From assembly GCF_012767755.2 (NCBI RefSeq), contig NZ_AP023189.1, forward strand, positions 2,792,001 to 2,856,000: a stretch of DNA of 64,000 nucleotides, in the 5' to 3' direction. The translations under genes were made by a program, and so were the position numbers. The DNA is from Pseudomonas tohonis. Lineage in GTDB: Bacteria; Pseudomonadota; Gammaproteobacteria; Pseudomonadales; Pseudomonadaceae. The notes beneath the pieces are model-generated. The model was not told the origin of the DNA. It made no database searches and saw only the letters and a program-made list of their open reading frames with translations. This document shows, in pieces, positions 55,542 through 64,000 of this stretch; the stretch's first letter is position 1; each line of letters opens with the position of its first letter.

Positions 55542-57032
55542 TCAGTGGGCGAGTGCCACCAGGCCGGAGTGCTGGACCAGGTCCAGCAGCGGCTGCGGGT
55601 AGACGCCGAGGAAGAACGCCAGCAGGGCGACGAACAGCAGCATGATGCCGCCGGCGCGTTGCGCCCAGTGCAGGTCGGCGTCGTGGCGGCGCAGGTTGGG
55701 CTCCACCAGGAACAGGGTGACCATCACCCGGAGGTAGTAGAAGACGCCGATGGCGCTGCCCAGGACCATCACGCCCAGCAGCAGCCACAGGCCCGACTCG
55801 ACACCGGCGGCGATGACGAAGAACTTGCCGATGAAGCCCGCGGTGAGCGGGATGCCGGCGAGCGACAGCATCATCACGGTGAGTACGGCGGTCAGGTACG
55901 GACGGCGCCAGAACAGGCCGCGGTACTCGTACAGGGCGTCGCAGTCGCGGCCGTTGTACGGGGTGGACATCAGGGTCACCACGCCGAAGGCGCCGAGGCT
56001 GGTCAGCACATAGGTGGCCAGGTAGACGCCGATGGCTTCCACGGCCATGCCCTTGCTGGCGATCAGGGCGATCAGCAGGTAGCCGAAGTGGGCGATGGAG
56101 GAGTAGCCCAGCAGGCGCTTGATGTTGTTCTGCACCAGCGCGAGCAGGTTGCCGAACAGGATCGAGGCGATGGCGATGGCGCCCAGCAGGTCGTTCAGCC
56201 AGCCGCCGGCGGTGGCAGGGGAGATCTGGTACAGGCGCAGCAGCACGGCGAACACGGCGACCTTGCTGGCGGTGGCCAGGAAGGCCGATACCGGTGCCGG
56301 GGCGCCTTCGTACACGTCCGGGGTCCACAGGTGGAAGGGCACCAGGGAGAGCTTGAACGCCAGGCCGATCAGCATCATGCCGATGCCGAGGTGCACCAGC
56401 ATGTTCGGTGCGCCTTCGGTGGAGAACCTCGCACCGATACCGGCGAAGCTCAGGGTGCCGGCGTCGGCGTAGAGCAGGGCCATGCCGAACAGCAGGAAGG
56501 CGGAACCGGCGGCCGAGAGCACCATGTACTTGATGCCGGCTTCCAGCGAGCGCTTGTTGAAGAAGGCGTACGCCACCATGCCGTAGACCGGCACCGAGAG
56601 CAGCTCCAGGCCGATGAACAGGCCGGCCATGTGCTGCGCGGTGACCAGCACCAGGCCGCCGCAGGCGGACAGCAGGATCAGCAGGTACATCTCCTCGCGG
56701 TTGCCCGGGTAGCCCTGGCCGGTGTTGCCGCCCAGGTAGGCGTGGATCAGGGTTACGCAGGCGAGGGTCGATGCCAGCACCAGGCCCATGTAGTAGCAGC
56801 CGAAGGTGTCGATCTTCAGGAGCGGGGTGACCTCGATGGGCGTGACGCCCAGGGCCGGGATGATCGACAGCAGCGCCAGGTTGAGGCCGATCACCGAGAG
56901 CCCGAAGGTCAGGGTGTGGTTGCGCTTCCAGGCGATCGCCAGCATCACTACGACGACCGTGGCACAGGCGACGAGCAGCGGCAGCAGGGCGATCAGGTGT
57001 TGAGTCGTGAATTCCACAGCGTGATGTTCCAT
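55542..57032 (-). CDS. nuoN: NuoN, NADH-quinone oxidoreductase subunit N
   Basis: This 496-residue membrane subunit of complex I is one of the three antiporter-like proton-pumping modules, with about 14 helices. Key sequences include LFIGLELLSVPVYGMVAYAF (TM5 Glu), SKLSLVPFHLWTPDVYEGAPAPVSAFLATASK-type segments (TM7-8 lysines) and NNIKRLLGYSSIAHFGYLL. I chose the ATG at 57032 (MEHHAVEFT); the extra residues upstream overlap nuoM. It is the last gene of the operon and starts 6 nt after nuoM. Confidence 0.95.
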   Translation of the reverse strand: MEHHAVEFTTQHLIALLPLLVACATVVVVMLAIAWKRNHTLTFGLSVIGLNLALLSIIPALGVTPIEVTPLLKIDTFGCYYMGLVLASTLACVTLIHAYLGGNTGQGYPGNREEMYLLILLSACGGLVLVTAQHMAGLFIGLELLSVPVYGMVAYAFFNKRSLEAGIKYMVLSAAGSAFLLFGMALLYADAGTLSFAGIGARFSTEGAPNMLVHLGIGMMLIGLAFKLSLVPFHLWTPDVYEGAPAPVSAFLATASKVAVFAVLLRLYQISPATAGGWLNDLLGAIAIASILFGNLLALVQNNIKRLLGYSSIAHFGYLLIALIASKGMAVEAIGVYLATYVLTSLGAFGVVTLMSTPYNGRDCDALYEYRGLFWRRPYLTAVLTVMMLSLAGIPLTAGFIGKFFVIAAGVESGLWLLLGVMVLGSAIGVFYYLRVMVTLFLVEPNLRRHDADLHWAQRAGGIMLLFVALLAFFLGVYPQPLLDLVQHSGLVALAH

Positions 57033-57037
57033 AACAG

Positions 57038-58567
57038 CTACCGGGCCGAGGCGAGTTGGGTGAAGGCTGCGTCCAGCCACTGATGCACGCCGTGCATGCT
57101 AGCGGCGGAAGTGTCCAGCACCGGTTGCGGGTAGACGCCCAGGAGGATCAGCAGGGCGGCGAGGCCGAGCACCATGGTCAGCTCGCGGGGCTTGAGGCCC
57201 AGCAGCGGGGTGTCGGACTTGGCCGGGCCGAAGTAGGCGCGGTGAATCATGATCAGCGAGTAGACCGAGCCGAACACCAGGCCGGTGGCGGCGATGACGG
57301 TGACCCAGGCGGCCTTCTGGAAGGAGCCGACCAGGATCAGGAACTCGCCGACGAAGTTGCCGGTGCCGGGCAGGCCGAGGGCCGCTGCGGCGAAGAACAG
57401 GCTGATGGCCGGCAGGTAGGGCATGCGGCCCCAGATGCCGCCCATCTCGCGCATGTCACGGGTGTGCAGGCGCTCGTAGAGCTGGCCGCAGAGGATGAAC
57501 AGCGCCGCGGCGGAAAGGCCGTGGGCCATCATCTGCACCACCGCGCCCTGCAGGGCGATCTGGCTGCCGGAGTAGATGGCGATCAGCACGAAGCCCATGT
57601 GGGAGACGCTGGAGAAGGCCACCAGGCGCTTGATGTCGGTCTGCGCGAAGGAGAGCAGGGCGCCGTAGATGATGGCGAACACGCCGAGCCAGTGGGCGAT
57701 GGGCGCGAACTCGGCCGATGCATGGGGGAACAGCGGCAGGGCGAAGCGCATCAGGCCGTAGGCGGCGGTCTTCAGCAGGATGCCGGCCAGGTCGACGGAG
57801 CCGGCGGTCGGGGCCTGGGCGTGGGCGTCCGGCAGCCAGGAGTGGAACGGCACCACCGGGAACTTCACCGCGAAGGCGATGAAGAAGCCGAGCATCAGCA
57901 GGTATTCGGCGGTCGGGGTGAGCTGGACCTTGAGCAGGTCGGCGTAGTTGAAGGTCATCACGCCGGTGTTGTTGTAGTTGATCAACACCAGGCTGAGGAT
58001 GGCCACCAGCATCACCAGGCCGCTGGCCTGGGTGAAGATGAAGAACTTGGTGGCGGCGGTGATGCGGGTCTTGCCCTTGCTGCCGCTGTGACCCCAGAGC
58101 GCGATGAGGAAGTACATCGGCACCAGCATCATTTCCCAGAAGAAGAAGAACAGGAACAGGTCGACGGCGAGGAACACGCCGACGACGCCGCCGAGGATCC
58201 ACATCAGGTTCAGGTGGAAGAAGCCGACGCGGTTCTGGATCTCGTTCCAGGAGCAGAGCACGGACAGCACGCCGAGCAGGCCGGTGAGGGTGACCATCAG
58301 GACCGACAGGCCATCCATCGCGAGGTGGATGGTGATGCCGAAACGCTCGATCCACTGGACCTTGAACTCGTGCGCCCACACCGGGCCGGCCTCGGGGGAG
58401 GGCGCCAGGGTGAAGTCGCCGGTGGCCCACAGCCAGAGGCCGAGGCCGAACAGCAGGGACATGGTCAGCAGCGCGATCCAGCGCGGCAGGGTGTTGCCGA
58501 AGCGCTCACCTTGCCAGCACAGCAGGCCGCCGATGAAGGGGATCAGGATTAGCCAGGGCAGAATCAT
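57038..58567 (-). CDS. nuoM: NuoM, NADH-quinone oxidoreductase subunit M
   Basis: This 509-residue antiporter-like subunit of the complex I membrane arm has FFFWEMMLVPMYFLIALWG with the TM5 glutamate. It also has KFPVVPFHSWLPDAHAQAPTAGSVDLAGILLK with the central lysines, in order of sequence, and TDIKRLVAFSSVSHMGFVL. It pumps protons coupled to NADH oxidation. It lies between nuoL and nuoN. Confidence 0.95.
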   Translation of the reverse strand: MILPWLILIPFIGGLLCWQGERFGNTLPRWIALLTMSLLFGLGLWLWATGDFTLAPSPEAGPVWAHEFKVQWIERFGITIHLAMDGLSVLMVTLTGLLGVLSVLCSWNEIQNRVGFFHLNLMWILGGVVGVFLAVDLFLFFFFWEMMLVPMYFLIALWGHSGSKGKTRITAATKFFIFTQASGLVMLVAILSLVLINYNNTGVMTFNYADLLKVQLTPTAEYLLMLGFFIAFAVKFPVVPFHSWLPDAHAQAPTAGSVDLAGILLKTAAYGLMRFALPLFPHASAEFAPIAHWLGVFAIIYGALLSFAQTDIKRLVAFSSVSHMGFVLIAIYSGSQIALQGAVVQMMAHGLSAAALFILCGQLYERLHTRDMREMGGIWGRMPYLPAISLFFAAAALGLPGTGNFVGEFLILVGSFQKAAWVTVIAATGLVFGSVYSLIMIHRAYFGPAKSDTPLLGLKPRELTMVLGLAALLILLGVYPQPVLDTSAASMHGVHQWLDAAFTQLASAR

Positions 58568-58592
58568 GACGGGCTCAATTCCTTAAGAAGAT

Positions 58593-60440
58593 TCAAGTCA
58601 GCAACACGGCGCCGAGCACGAGCACGGCTCCGCCGACCAGGGATACTGCGTACCAGCGCAACTGGCCGGTCTGGCTGCTGCTCAGCAGGCCGTTGCCGCC
58701 CCGCACGATGCGTGGGATCAGGCCGATGCCGGAGTCGATCGGGTCGTGACCGAGCAGGCGGGTGATCAGCAGGTACGGTTTGACGAACAGCTTGTCGTAG
58801 ACCCAGTCGAAGCCCCAGGCGGCGTACCACCAGGCACCGAGGAAGCGGCCCGGCGCGCTCTGGGCGACGGCGCTGATGAAGCGACGCTTGCCGAGGAAGA
58901 GCAGGGCGGCCAGGAGGATGCCCGCCAGGGCGATGGCGCCCGAGGCGATCTCCAGGCTGTGCTGCGCTTCGCCGCCGGCATGGCCGACACTCTGCGGCAG
59001 CACGCCGTGCAGCGGCGGGGTGATCAGCGCACCGACGAAGGTGGACAGTACGATCAGCACCGACAGCGGCAGCCAGTGGGCCACGCCGTGGCCGGCATGG
59101 GCCTCGGTCTTGGCCTCGCCATGGAAGGCGATGAAGATCAGGCGGAAGGTGTAGATCGAGGTCAGGAAGGCACCGGCCAGACCCGCGTAGAGCAGCCACT
59201 GGTGGCCGCTGGCGAAGGCTTCCCAGAGGATCTCGTCCTTGGAGTAGAAGCCGGCGGTGACCAGGGGCAGGGCCGCGAGGGCCGCGCCGCCGACGATGAA
59301 GCTGGCGTAGGCCAGCGGCAGCTTCTTCCACAGGCCGCCCATCTTGAAGATGTTCTGCTCGTGGTGGCAGGCGTTGATCACCGCACCGGAAGCGAGGAAC
59401 AGCAGGGCCTTGAAGAAGGCGTGGGTCATCAGGTGGAAGATCGCCGCGTCCCATGCACCCACGCCCAGGGCGAGGAACATGTAGCCGATCTGGCTCATGG
59501 TGGAGTAGGCGAGGATGCGCTTGATGTCGGTCTGCACCAGCGCGGCGAAGCCGGCCAGCACCAGGGTGACGCCACCGACGATGCCGACCAGTTCGAGGAT
59601 CTCGGGGGTCAGCAGGAACAGGCCGTGGGTACGGGCGATCAGGTAGACGCCCGCGGTGACCATGGTGGCCGCGTGGATCAGGGCGGAAACCGGGGTCGGG
59701 CCCGCCATCGCGTCGGCCAGCCAGGTCTGCAGCGGCAGCTGGGCGGACTTGCCCACGGCGCCGCCGAGCAGCATCAGGGTGGCGATCCACAGCCAGGCGT
59801 CGCCGGCGACGTATTTCTGCGGGGCCAGCACCATCAGCTCCTGGATGTTCAGGGTGCCCAGGTGCATGAACAGCAGGAACAGGCCGATGGCCATGAACAC
59901 GTCGCCGATGCGGGTGACGATGAAGGCCTTGAGCGCGGCGTTGCCGTTGTTCGGGTTGCTGTAATAGAAGCCGATCAGCAGGTAGGAGCAGAGGCCCACG
60001 CCTTCCCAGCCGAAGTACAGGAACAGCAGGTTATCGCCGAGCACCAGGAACAGCATGCTGGTGATGAACAGGTTGGTGTAGGAGAAGAAGCGCGAATAGC
60101 CTTCTTCACCGCGCATGTACCAGGAGGCGAACAGGTGGATCAGGAAGCCGACGCCGGTGACCACGCCCAGCATGGTCAGCGACAGGCCGTCCAGGTACAG
60201 GGTGAAGCTCGGGGCGAAGCCGTCGACGTTCATCCACTGCCAGAGCACCTGGGTGTAGACACCGCCTTCCGGCGGTGCGACGTTGAACTGGAAGATGATC
60301 CAGGCCGCGGTCAGTGCGGAGAGGCCTACGGAGCCCACGCCGATGACGGCGGAGGTGTTTTCGGAGAAGCGCCCGCGGGAGAACGACAGGATCAGCCAGC
60401 CGAGCAGCGGGAAGAGGAAGGTCAGGAATAGAAGGTTCAT
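58593..60440 (-). CDS. nuoL: NuoL, NADH-quinone oxidoreductase subunit L
   Basis: This 615-residue distal antiporter-like subunit of complex I has [23 protein letters not shown] with the key Glu of TM5. It also has [38 protein letters not shown] and [20 protein letters not shown]-terminal region of about 130 residues contains the lateral helix and final membrane segment. It overlaps nuoK by 4 nt. Confidence 0.95.
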   Translation of the reverse strand: MNLLFLTFLFPLLGWLILSFSRGRFSENTSAVIGVGSVGLSALTAAWIIFQFNVAPPEGGVYTQVLWQWMNVDGFAPSFTLYLDGLSLTMLGVVTGVGFLIHLFASWYMRGEEGYSRFFSYTNLFITSMLFLVLGDNLLFLYFGWEGVGLCSYLLIGFYYSNPNNGNAALKAFIVTRIGDVFMAIGLFLLFMHLGTLNIQELMVLAPQKYVAGDAWLWIATLMLLGGAVGKSAQLPLQTWLADAMAGPTPVSALIHAATMVTAGVYLIARTHGLFLLTPEILELVGIVGGVTLVLAGFAALVQTDIKRILAYSTMSQIGYMFLALGVGAWDAAIFHLMTHAFFKALLFLASGAVINACHHEQNIFKMGGLWKKLPLAYASFIVGGAALAALPLVTAGFYSKDEILWEAFASGHQWLLYAGLAGAFLTSIYTFRLIFIAFHGEAKTEAHAGHGVAHWLPLSVLIVLSTFVGALITPPLHGVLPQSVGHAGGEAQHSLEIASGAIALAGILLAALLFLGKRRFISAVAQSAPGRFLGAWWYAAWGFDWVYDKLFVKPYLLITRLLGHDPIDSGIGLIPRIVRGGNGLLSSSQTGQLRWYAVSLVGGAVLVLGAVLLT

Positions 60441-60748
60441 CCGCGCATCTCGCTGGCAGCGTCGATATCGAGGGTGTGGAAGCGGCGATACAGCTGCAGC
60501 AGGATCGCCAGGCCGATGCTGGCCTCGGCGGCTGCGAGGGTGATCACCAGAATGAACATGATCTGGCCGTCTGCCTGCGCCCAGCGGGCACCGGCGACGA
60601 CGAAGGCCAGGGCGGCGGCGTTCATCATCACTTCCAGGCTCATCAGTACGAAGAGGATGTTGCGGCGCACCATCAGGCCGACCAGCCCGAGGCCGAACAG
60701 CATGCCGGCGACGGCGAGGCCATGTTCCAGGGGGATTGCTTGCAGCAT
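60437..60748 (-). CDS. nuoK: NuoK, NADH-quinone oxidoreductase subunit K
   Basis: This 103-residue, three-helix complex I subunit has the conserved membrane glutamates in [17 protein letters not shown] and [19 protein letters not shown]. It helps form the proton pathway near the quinone-coupling region. It overlaps nuoL by 4 nt and lies 4 nt after nuoJ. Confidence 0.95.
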   Translation of the reverse strand: MLQAIPLEHGLAVAGMLFGLGLVGLMVRRNILFVLMSLEVMMNAAALAFVVAGARWAQADGQIMFILVITLAAAEASIGLAILLQLYRRFHTLDIDAASEMRG

Positions 60749-60752
60749 GGCG

Positions 60753-61253
60753 TTACTCCTTCGCTTCGTGGCGGCCGAGGTGGTAGGCCGCGACCAGGGC
60801 TGCCAGGAGCAGCATGGAGGCGAGTTCGACGGCCAGCAGGTAGGGCCCGAAGAGGCTAATGCCCACTGCCTTGGCGTCTACCGTGGTCTGGCCGATGGTG
60901 GCGCCGCTGCTCTGGCTGAACAGCACGTAGAGCAGCTCGGCGAGCAGGGCCAGGGACAGCACCGAAGGGCCGACCCAGATGCCGGGCTTCAACCACTTGC
61001 GTTCCTGCTCGACGATGGCCGGGCCGAGGTTGAGCATCATCACCACGAAGACGAACAGCACCATGATGGCGCCGGCGTAGACGATGATCTCCAGGGCGCC
61101 GGCGAAAGGGGCGCCGAGGGCGAAGAAGCACATCGAGACGGCCAGCAGGGAAATGATGAGGTAGAGCAGCGCATGCACCGGGTTGGTGTTGGTGACCACC
61201 CGCAGGGTGGACACGACCGCGACGCCTGCAGCGAAATAGAAAGCGAATTCCAC
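60753..61253 (-). CDS. nuoJ: NuoJ, NADH-quinone oxidoreductase subunit J
   Basis: This 166-residue complex I membrane subunit has the conserved TM3 region [25 protein letters not shown], whose pi-bulge tyrosine links quinone chemistry to pumping. The start is a GTG at 61253 ([10 protein letters not shown]), 10 nt after the nuoI stop. Confidence 0.93.
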   Translation of the reverse strand: MEFAFYFAAGVAVVSTLRVVTNTNPVHALLYLIISLLAVSMCFFALGAPFAGALEIIVYAGAIMVLFVFVVMMLNLGPAIVEQERKWLKPGIWVGPSVLSLALLAELLYVLFSQSSGATIGQTTVDAKAVGISLFGPYLLAVELASMLLLAALVAAYHLGRHEAKE

Positions 61254-61263
61254 GCACGTCTCC

Positions 61264-61812
61264 TTAGGGCAGCAGGCTCTTCACGTTGATCGGCTCGGCT
61301 TCGTTCTGCGCGGCGCCTTTCGGCTTGCCGGCGATGGCCATGCCGGCCACGCGATAGAAGTTGTAGTCCGGATTCTTGCCGGGGCCCGAGATCAGCAGGT
61401 CTTCCTTCTCGTAGACCAGGTCCTGGCGCTTGTATTCACCCATCTCGAAATCCGGGGTCAGCTGGATCGCGGTGGTGGGGCAGGCTTCCTCGCACAGGCC
61501 GCAGAAGATGCAGCGGGAGAAGTTGATGCGGAAGAACTCGGGGTACCAGCGACCGTCGTCGGTCTCGGCCTTCTGCAGCGAGATGCAACCGACCGGGCAG
61601 GCCACGGCGCACAGGTTGCAGGCCACGCAGCGCTCTTCGCCGTCGGGGTCGCGGGTCAGCACGATGCGGCCGCGATAGCGCGGCGGCAGGTACACGGGCT
61701 CTTCGGGGTACTGCAGGGTGTCACGCTTGCGGAAACCGTGGGAGAACACCATCACCAGGCTGCGCAGCTGGGTGAAGGTGCCGACCACCACGTCGTAGAT
61801 GTACTTGATCAT
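61264..61812 (-). CDS. nuoI: NuoI, NADH-quinone oxidoreductase subunit I
   Basis: This 182-residue peripheral-arm subunit has two 4Fe-4S ferredoxin motifs, [15 protein letters not shown] and [15 protein letters not shown], holding clusters N6a and N6b that pass electrons towards the quinone site. An N-terminal amphipathic helix contacts the membrane. The gene lies between nuoH and nuoJ. Confidence 0.95.
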   Translation of the reverse strand: MIKYIYDVVVGTFTQLRSLVMVFSHGFRKRDTLQYPEEPVYLPPRYRGRIVLTRDPDGEERCVACNLCAVACPVGCISLQKAETDDGRWYPEFFRINFSRCIFCGLCEEACPTTAIQLTPDFEMGEYKRQDLVYEKEDLLISGPGKNPDYNFYRVAGMAIAGKPKGAAQNEAEPINVKSLLP

Positions 61813-61823
61813 GGTCTTTCTCC

Positions 61824-62816
61824 TTACTGGGCCGTGGCCAGCACGACGGCGCCGGTCACCAGCAGGTTGATCAGGGTCAGCGGGAGGCAGAACTTCCAGC
61901 TGAAGGCCATCACCTGGTCATAGCGCGGACGCGGGATCGACGCGCGGAGCAGGATGAACAGCATGATGAAGAAGGCGGTCTTCAGGGCGAACCAGATGAA
62001 CGGGATCTGCGGCAGGATGCCGAAGGGGCCGTGCCAGCCGCCGAAGAACAGGGTCACCAGCAGCGCGGACACCAGCACGATGCCGATGTACTCGCCGACG
62101 AAGAACATGCCCCATTTCATGCCGGCGTATTCGATGTGGTAGCCGTCGGCCAGTTCCTGCTCCGCTTCCGGCTGGTCGAACGGGTGACGGTGGGTCACGG
62201 CGACGCCGGCGATGAAGAAGGTACAGAAGCCGAAGAACTGCGGAATGATGAACCACAGGTGCTGGGCCTGGTACTCGACGATGTCGCGCATGTTGAACGA
62301 GCCGACCTGGGCGACCACGCCCATCAGCGACAGGGCCAGGAACACCTCGTAGGAGACGGTCTGGGCCGAGGCGCGCAGGCTGCCGAGCAGGGCGAACTTG
62401 TTGTTGCTCGACCAGCCGGCGAAGAGCACCGCGTACACGGTGATGCCGGCCATGGCGAAGAAGAACAGGATGCCGATGTTCAGGTCCGCGACGCCCCAGG
62501 TGGGGGTGATCGGGACCACGGCGAAGGCGATGAGCAGGGCGCTCATGGCGATCACCGGCGCCAGGGTGAAGATCACCTTGTCGGCGAACGGCGGCGTCCA
62601 GTCTTCCTTGAAGAACATCTTCAGCATGTCGGCGGCGATCTGGAACATGCCGAACGGGCCGACGCGGTTGGGGCCGTAGCGGTCCTGCCACCAGCCCAGC
62701 AGGCGTCGTTCGACGAAGCTCAACAGGGCGCCGCAGACGACCACGGCAAGCAGGATCACGATGGCCTTGAGCACCGCGATGATGACGTCGATCACCTCGG
62801 GAGTGAGCCAGCTCAT
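61824..62816 (-). CDS. nuoH: NuoH, NADH-quinone oxidoreductase subunit H
   Basis: This 330-residue, eight-helix subunit forms the heel of complex I and part of the quinone chamber. Motifs include [62 protein letters not shown] and [22 protein letters not shown]. It overlaps nuoG by 4 nt. Confidence 0.95.
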   Translation of the reverse strand: MSWLTPEVIDVIIAVLKAIVILLAVVVCGALLSFVERRLLGWWQDRYGPNRVGPFGMFQIAADMLKMFFKEDWTPPFADKVIFTLAPVIAMSALLIAFAVVPITPTWGVADLNIGILFFFAMAGITVYAVLFAGWSSNNKFALLGSLRASAQTVSYEVFLALSLMGVVAQVGSFNMRDIVEYQAQHLWFIIPQFFGFCTFFIAGVAVTHRHPFDQPEAEQELADGYHIEYAGMKWGMFFVGEYIGIVLVSALLVTLFFGGWHGPFGILPQIPFIWFALKTAFFIMLFILLRASIPRPRYDQVMAFSWKFCLPLTLINLLVTGAVVLATAQ

Positions 62817-64000
62817 TGCGCAGCCTCCTGGAGCAGGGTCACGGTGGCACCGGCGACGGCACCCGGGATGCCCGGCAGGCCGGCGGGCAGGCCGACGAGG
62901 CCCGCGGCCAGCTCCTCACGGACCTGCAGCGGCAGGCGCAGGGCCTGGCCCTTGACGCGCAGCGACAGCATGGCGCCGTCGTTCACGCCCAGGCGGTCCG
63001 CCTCGGACTTGGCCAGGGCCACATAGGCCTCGGGCATGCGCTCCTGGATCGGCGCGGCGCGGGAGGAGTTCTCCTCGCTGCCGAACAGGTGGTGGAAGGG
63101 GACGACCTGCCAGGTGCCTTGCGCGGGGTTGAAAGGCGCGACGGCGGCGAACCAGGGCAGGGTGGTGCCCTTGGCCTCGATCAGGCGCACGCCCGGGTCA
63201 CCGGCGCGCAGGTGGCCGCCGACTTCGTCCTGGAACTTGTTCCAGGCCTGGGGCGAGTTCCAGCCCGGGGACCAGGCGAAGGGGATCTGCTGACGGGGTT
63301 CAGCGCTGCCGGCGTAGCCTTCCATGGAGAAGGCGAAGGGCGAGTCCTTGTCCTGCGGCTGGCGCGGCTCGTGCACGCTGATGTTGGCGCGCATGGCGGT
63401 GCGGCCGCTGTAGCGGTGCGGCTCGCGGGCCAGCTTCAGGCCCTTGATGCGGAACGAGGCGCTGGGCGCGGCGTCGCGGATCGAAGCCAGCCGGCTGTTG
63501 CTGTCGGCGACGGCGGCGGTGACCTGGTCGAGCTGGGTCCAGTCGACGGACTTGCCTTCCAGGGTGCTGTGCAGGGCGTGCAGCCAGCGCCAGCCCTCGC
63601 GGACGAGGATGTTGGCGTCGTAGTAGGTCGGGTCGTAGACCTGGAAGAAGCGCTGGGCGCGGCCTTCCTGGCTGACCAGGGTGCCGTCGCCTTCGGCGAA
63701 GCTGGCGACCGGCAGTACCAGGTGGGCGCGCTCGACGGTCGCGGTCTGCTGGTGGTCGGCGACGATCACCACCTTGGCGGCGGCCAGTGCGGCGTCGACC
63801 TTGGCGGCTTCGGCACGGCGGTACAGGTCGTTCTCCAGAACGACCACTGCGTCGGCCTGGCCGGCGGTCAGGGCTTCGAGGGCGGCGTCCACGGATTTCC
63901 CACCGAGCTCTTCACCCAGGAGCAGGGCGAGTCCCATGCTGTTGGCTTCCGGGACCACCAGGCTGATGGAGCCGTTCTTCTCACGGTTCTTCAGGGCGCT
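62813..64000 (-). CDS. nuoG: NuoG, NADH-quinone oxidoreductase subunit G (partial, runs off window end)
   Basis: Only the C-terminal about 395 residues are present; the frame is open to the window edge. This is the molybdopterin-oxidoreductase-like half of NuoG ([74 protein letters not shown]). The N-terminal ferredoxin-like domains with iron-sulfur clusters lie outside the window. A GTG at 63958 begins an open frame but is internal, not a start. Confidence 0.93.
   Translation of the reverse strand, partial: SALKNREKNGSISLVVPEANSMGLALLLGEELGGKSVDAALEALTAGQADAVVVLENDLYRRAEAAKVDAALAAAKVVIVADHQQTATVERAHLVLPVASFAEGDGTLVSQEGRAQRFFQVYDPTYYDANILVREGWRWLHALHSTLEGKSVDWTQLDQVTAAVADSNSRLASIRDAAPSASFRIKGLKLAREPHRYSGRTAMRANISVHEPRQPQDKDSPFAFSMEGYAGSAEPRQQIPFAWSPGWNSPQAWNKFQDEVGGHLRAGDPGVRLIEAKGTTLPWFAAVAPFNPAQGTWQVVPFHHLFGSEENSSRAAPIQERMPEAYVALAKSEADRLGVNDGAMLSLRVKGQALRLPLQVREELAAGLVGLPAGLPGIPGAVAGATVTLLQEAAQ

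Noticed and set aside
57056..58552. A 498-codon plus-strand frame across nuoM
   Set aside because: Gly/Glu/His-rich shadow of nuoM, with no recognisable family.

Overview
The window is high-GC chromosomal DNA from a Pseudomonas-type gammaproteobacterium. The evidence is the muxABC-opmB efflux operon, the nuoG-nuoN order of complex I, Pseudomonas-type REP palindromes, and blocks that appear to follow P. aeruginosa gene order (copRS-queF-mlaA-tal-dusA, and tlpQ-transporter-ctpM-nuo). No rRNA, tRNA or CRISPR array was seen. Recognition is by reading the sequence; no database search was run.

0-12 kb: a TldD/TldE-like metalloprotease pair (minus strand) is divergent from muxA-muxB-muxC-opmB, a complete RND tripartite pump with two different inner-membrane subunits. 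An inverted repeat sits between muxB and muxC, and a REP cluster follows opmB. 12-19 kb: a LysR regulator diverges from a deaminase and an MFS transporter gene, followed by a lone DctP-type binding protein, an SDR, and a WG-repeat exported protein gene interrupted by an in-frame TGA.

19-25 kb: copper resistance. CopRS is divergent from a His/Met-rich cupredoxin, copA and copB, with a CusR/CopR-like box between them. 24-32.4 kb: housekeeping and envelope genes (queF, a DUF4404 gene, a degenerate HAD protein, a thioesterase, mlaA, a PilZ protein, an RssB-like response regulator/phosphatase with a STAS partner, tal, a minimal Fur-like protein, dusA).

32.4-34 kb: a lower-GC scar next to the 5' end of dusA, a known integration hot spot. 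It holds a frameshifted integrase fragment and two small cargo-like ORFs. 34-47.3 kb: a variable segment with a GNAT enzyme, an unknown protein, a CsgG/DUF4810/GNA1162 lipoprotein trio, a diguanylate cyclase, a serine acetyltransferase beside an RhtA-like exporter and an XRE-cupin regulator, and an ECF sigma/anti-sigma pair divergent from a membrane catalase-like peroxidase and cytochrome b561. The two divergent promoters of this last module carry the same ECF-type signature, which ties it into one predicted regulon.

47.3-64 kb: an FMN reductase, two chemoreceptors flanking an NhaC-like transporter, an AI-2E family permease, an AlkB-like dioxygenase, and the complex I genes nuoN to nuoG on the minus strand, with nuoG running off the window end.
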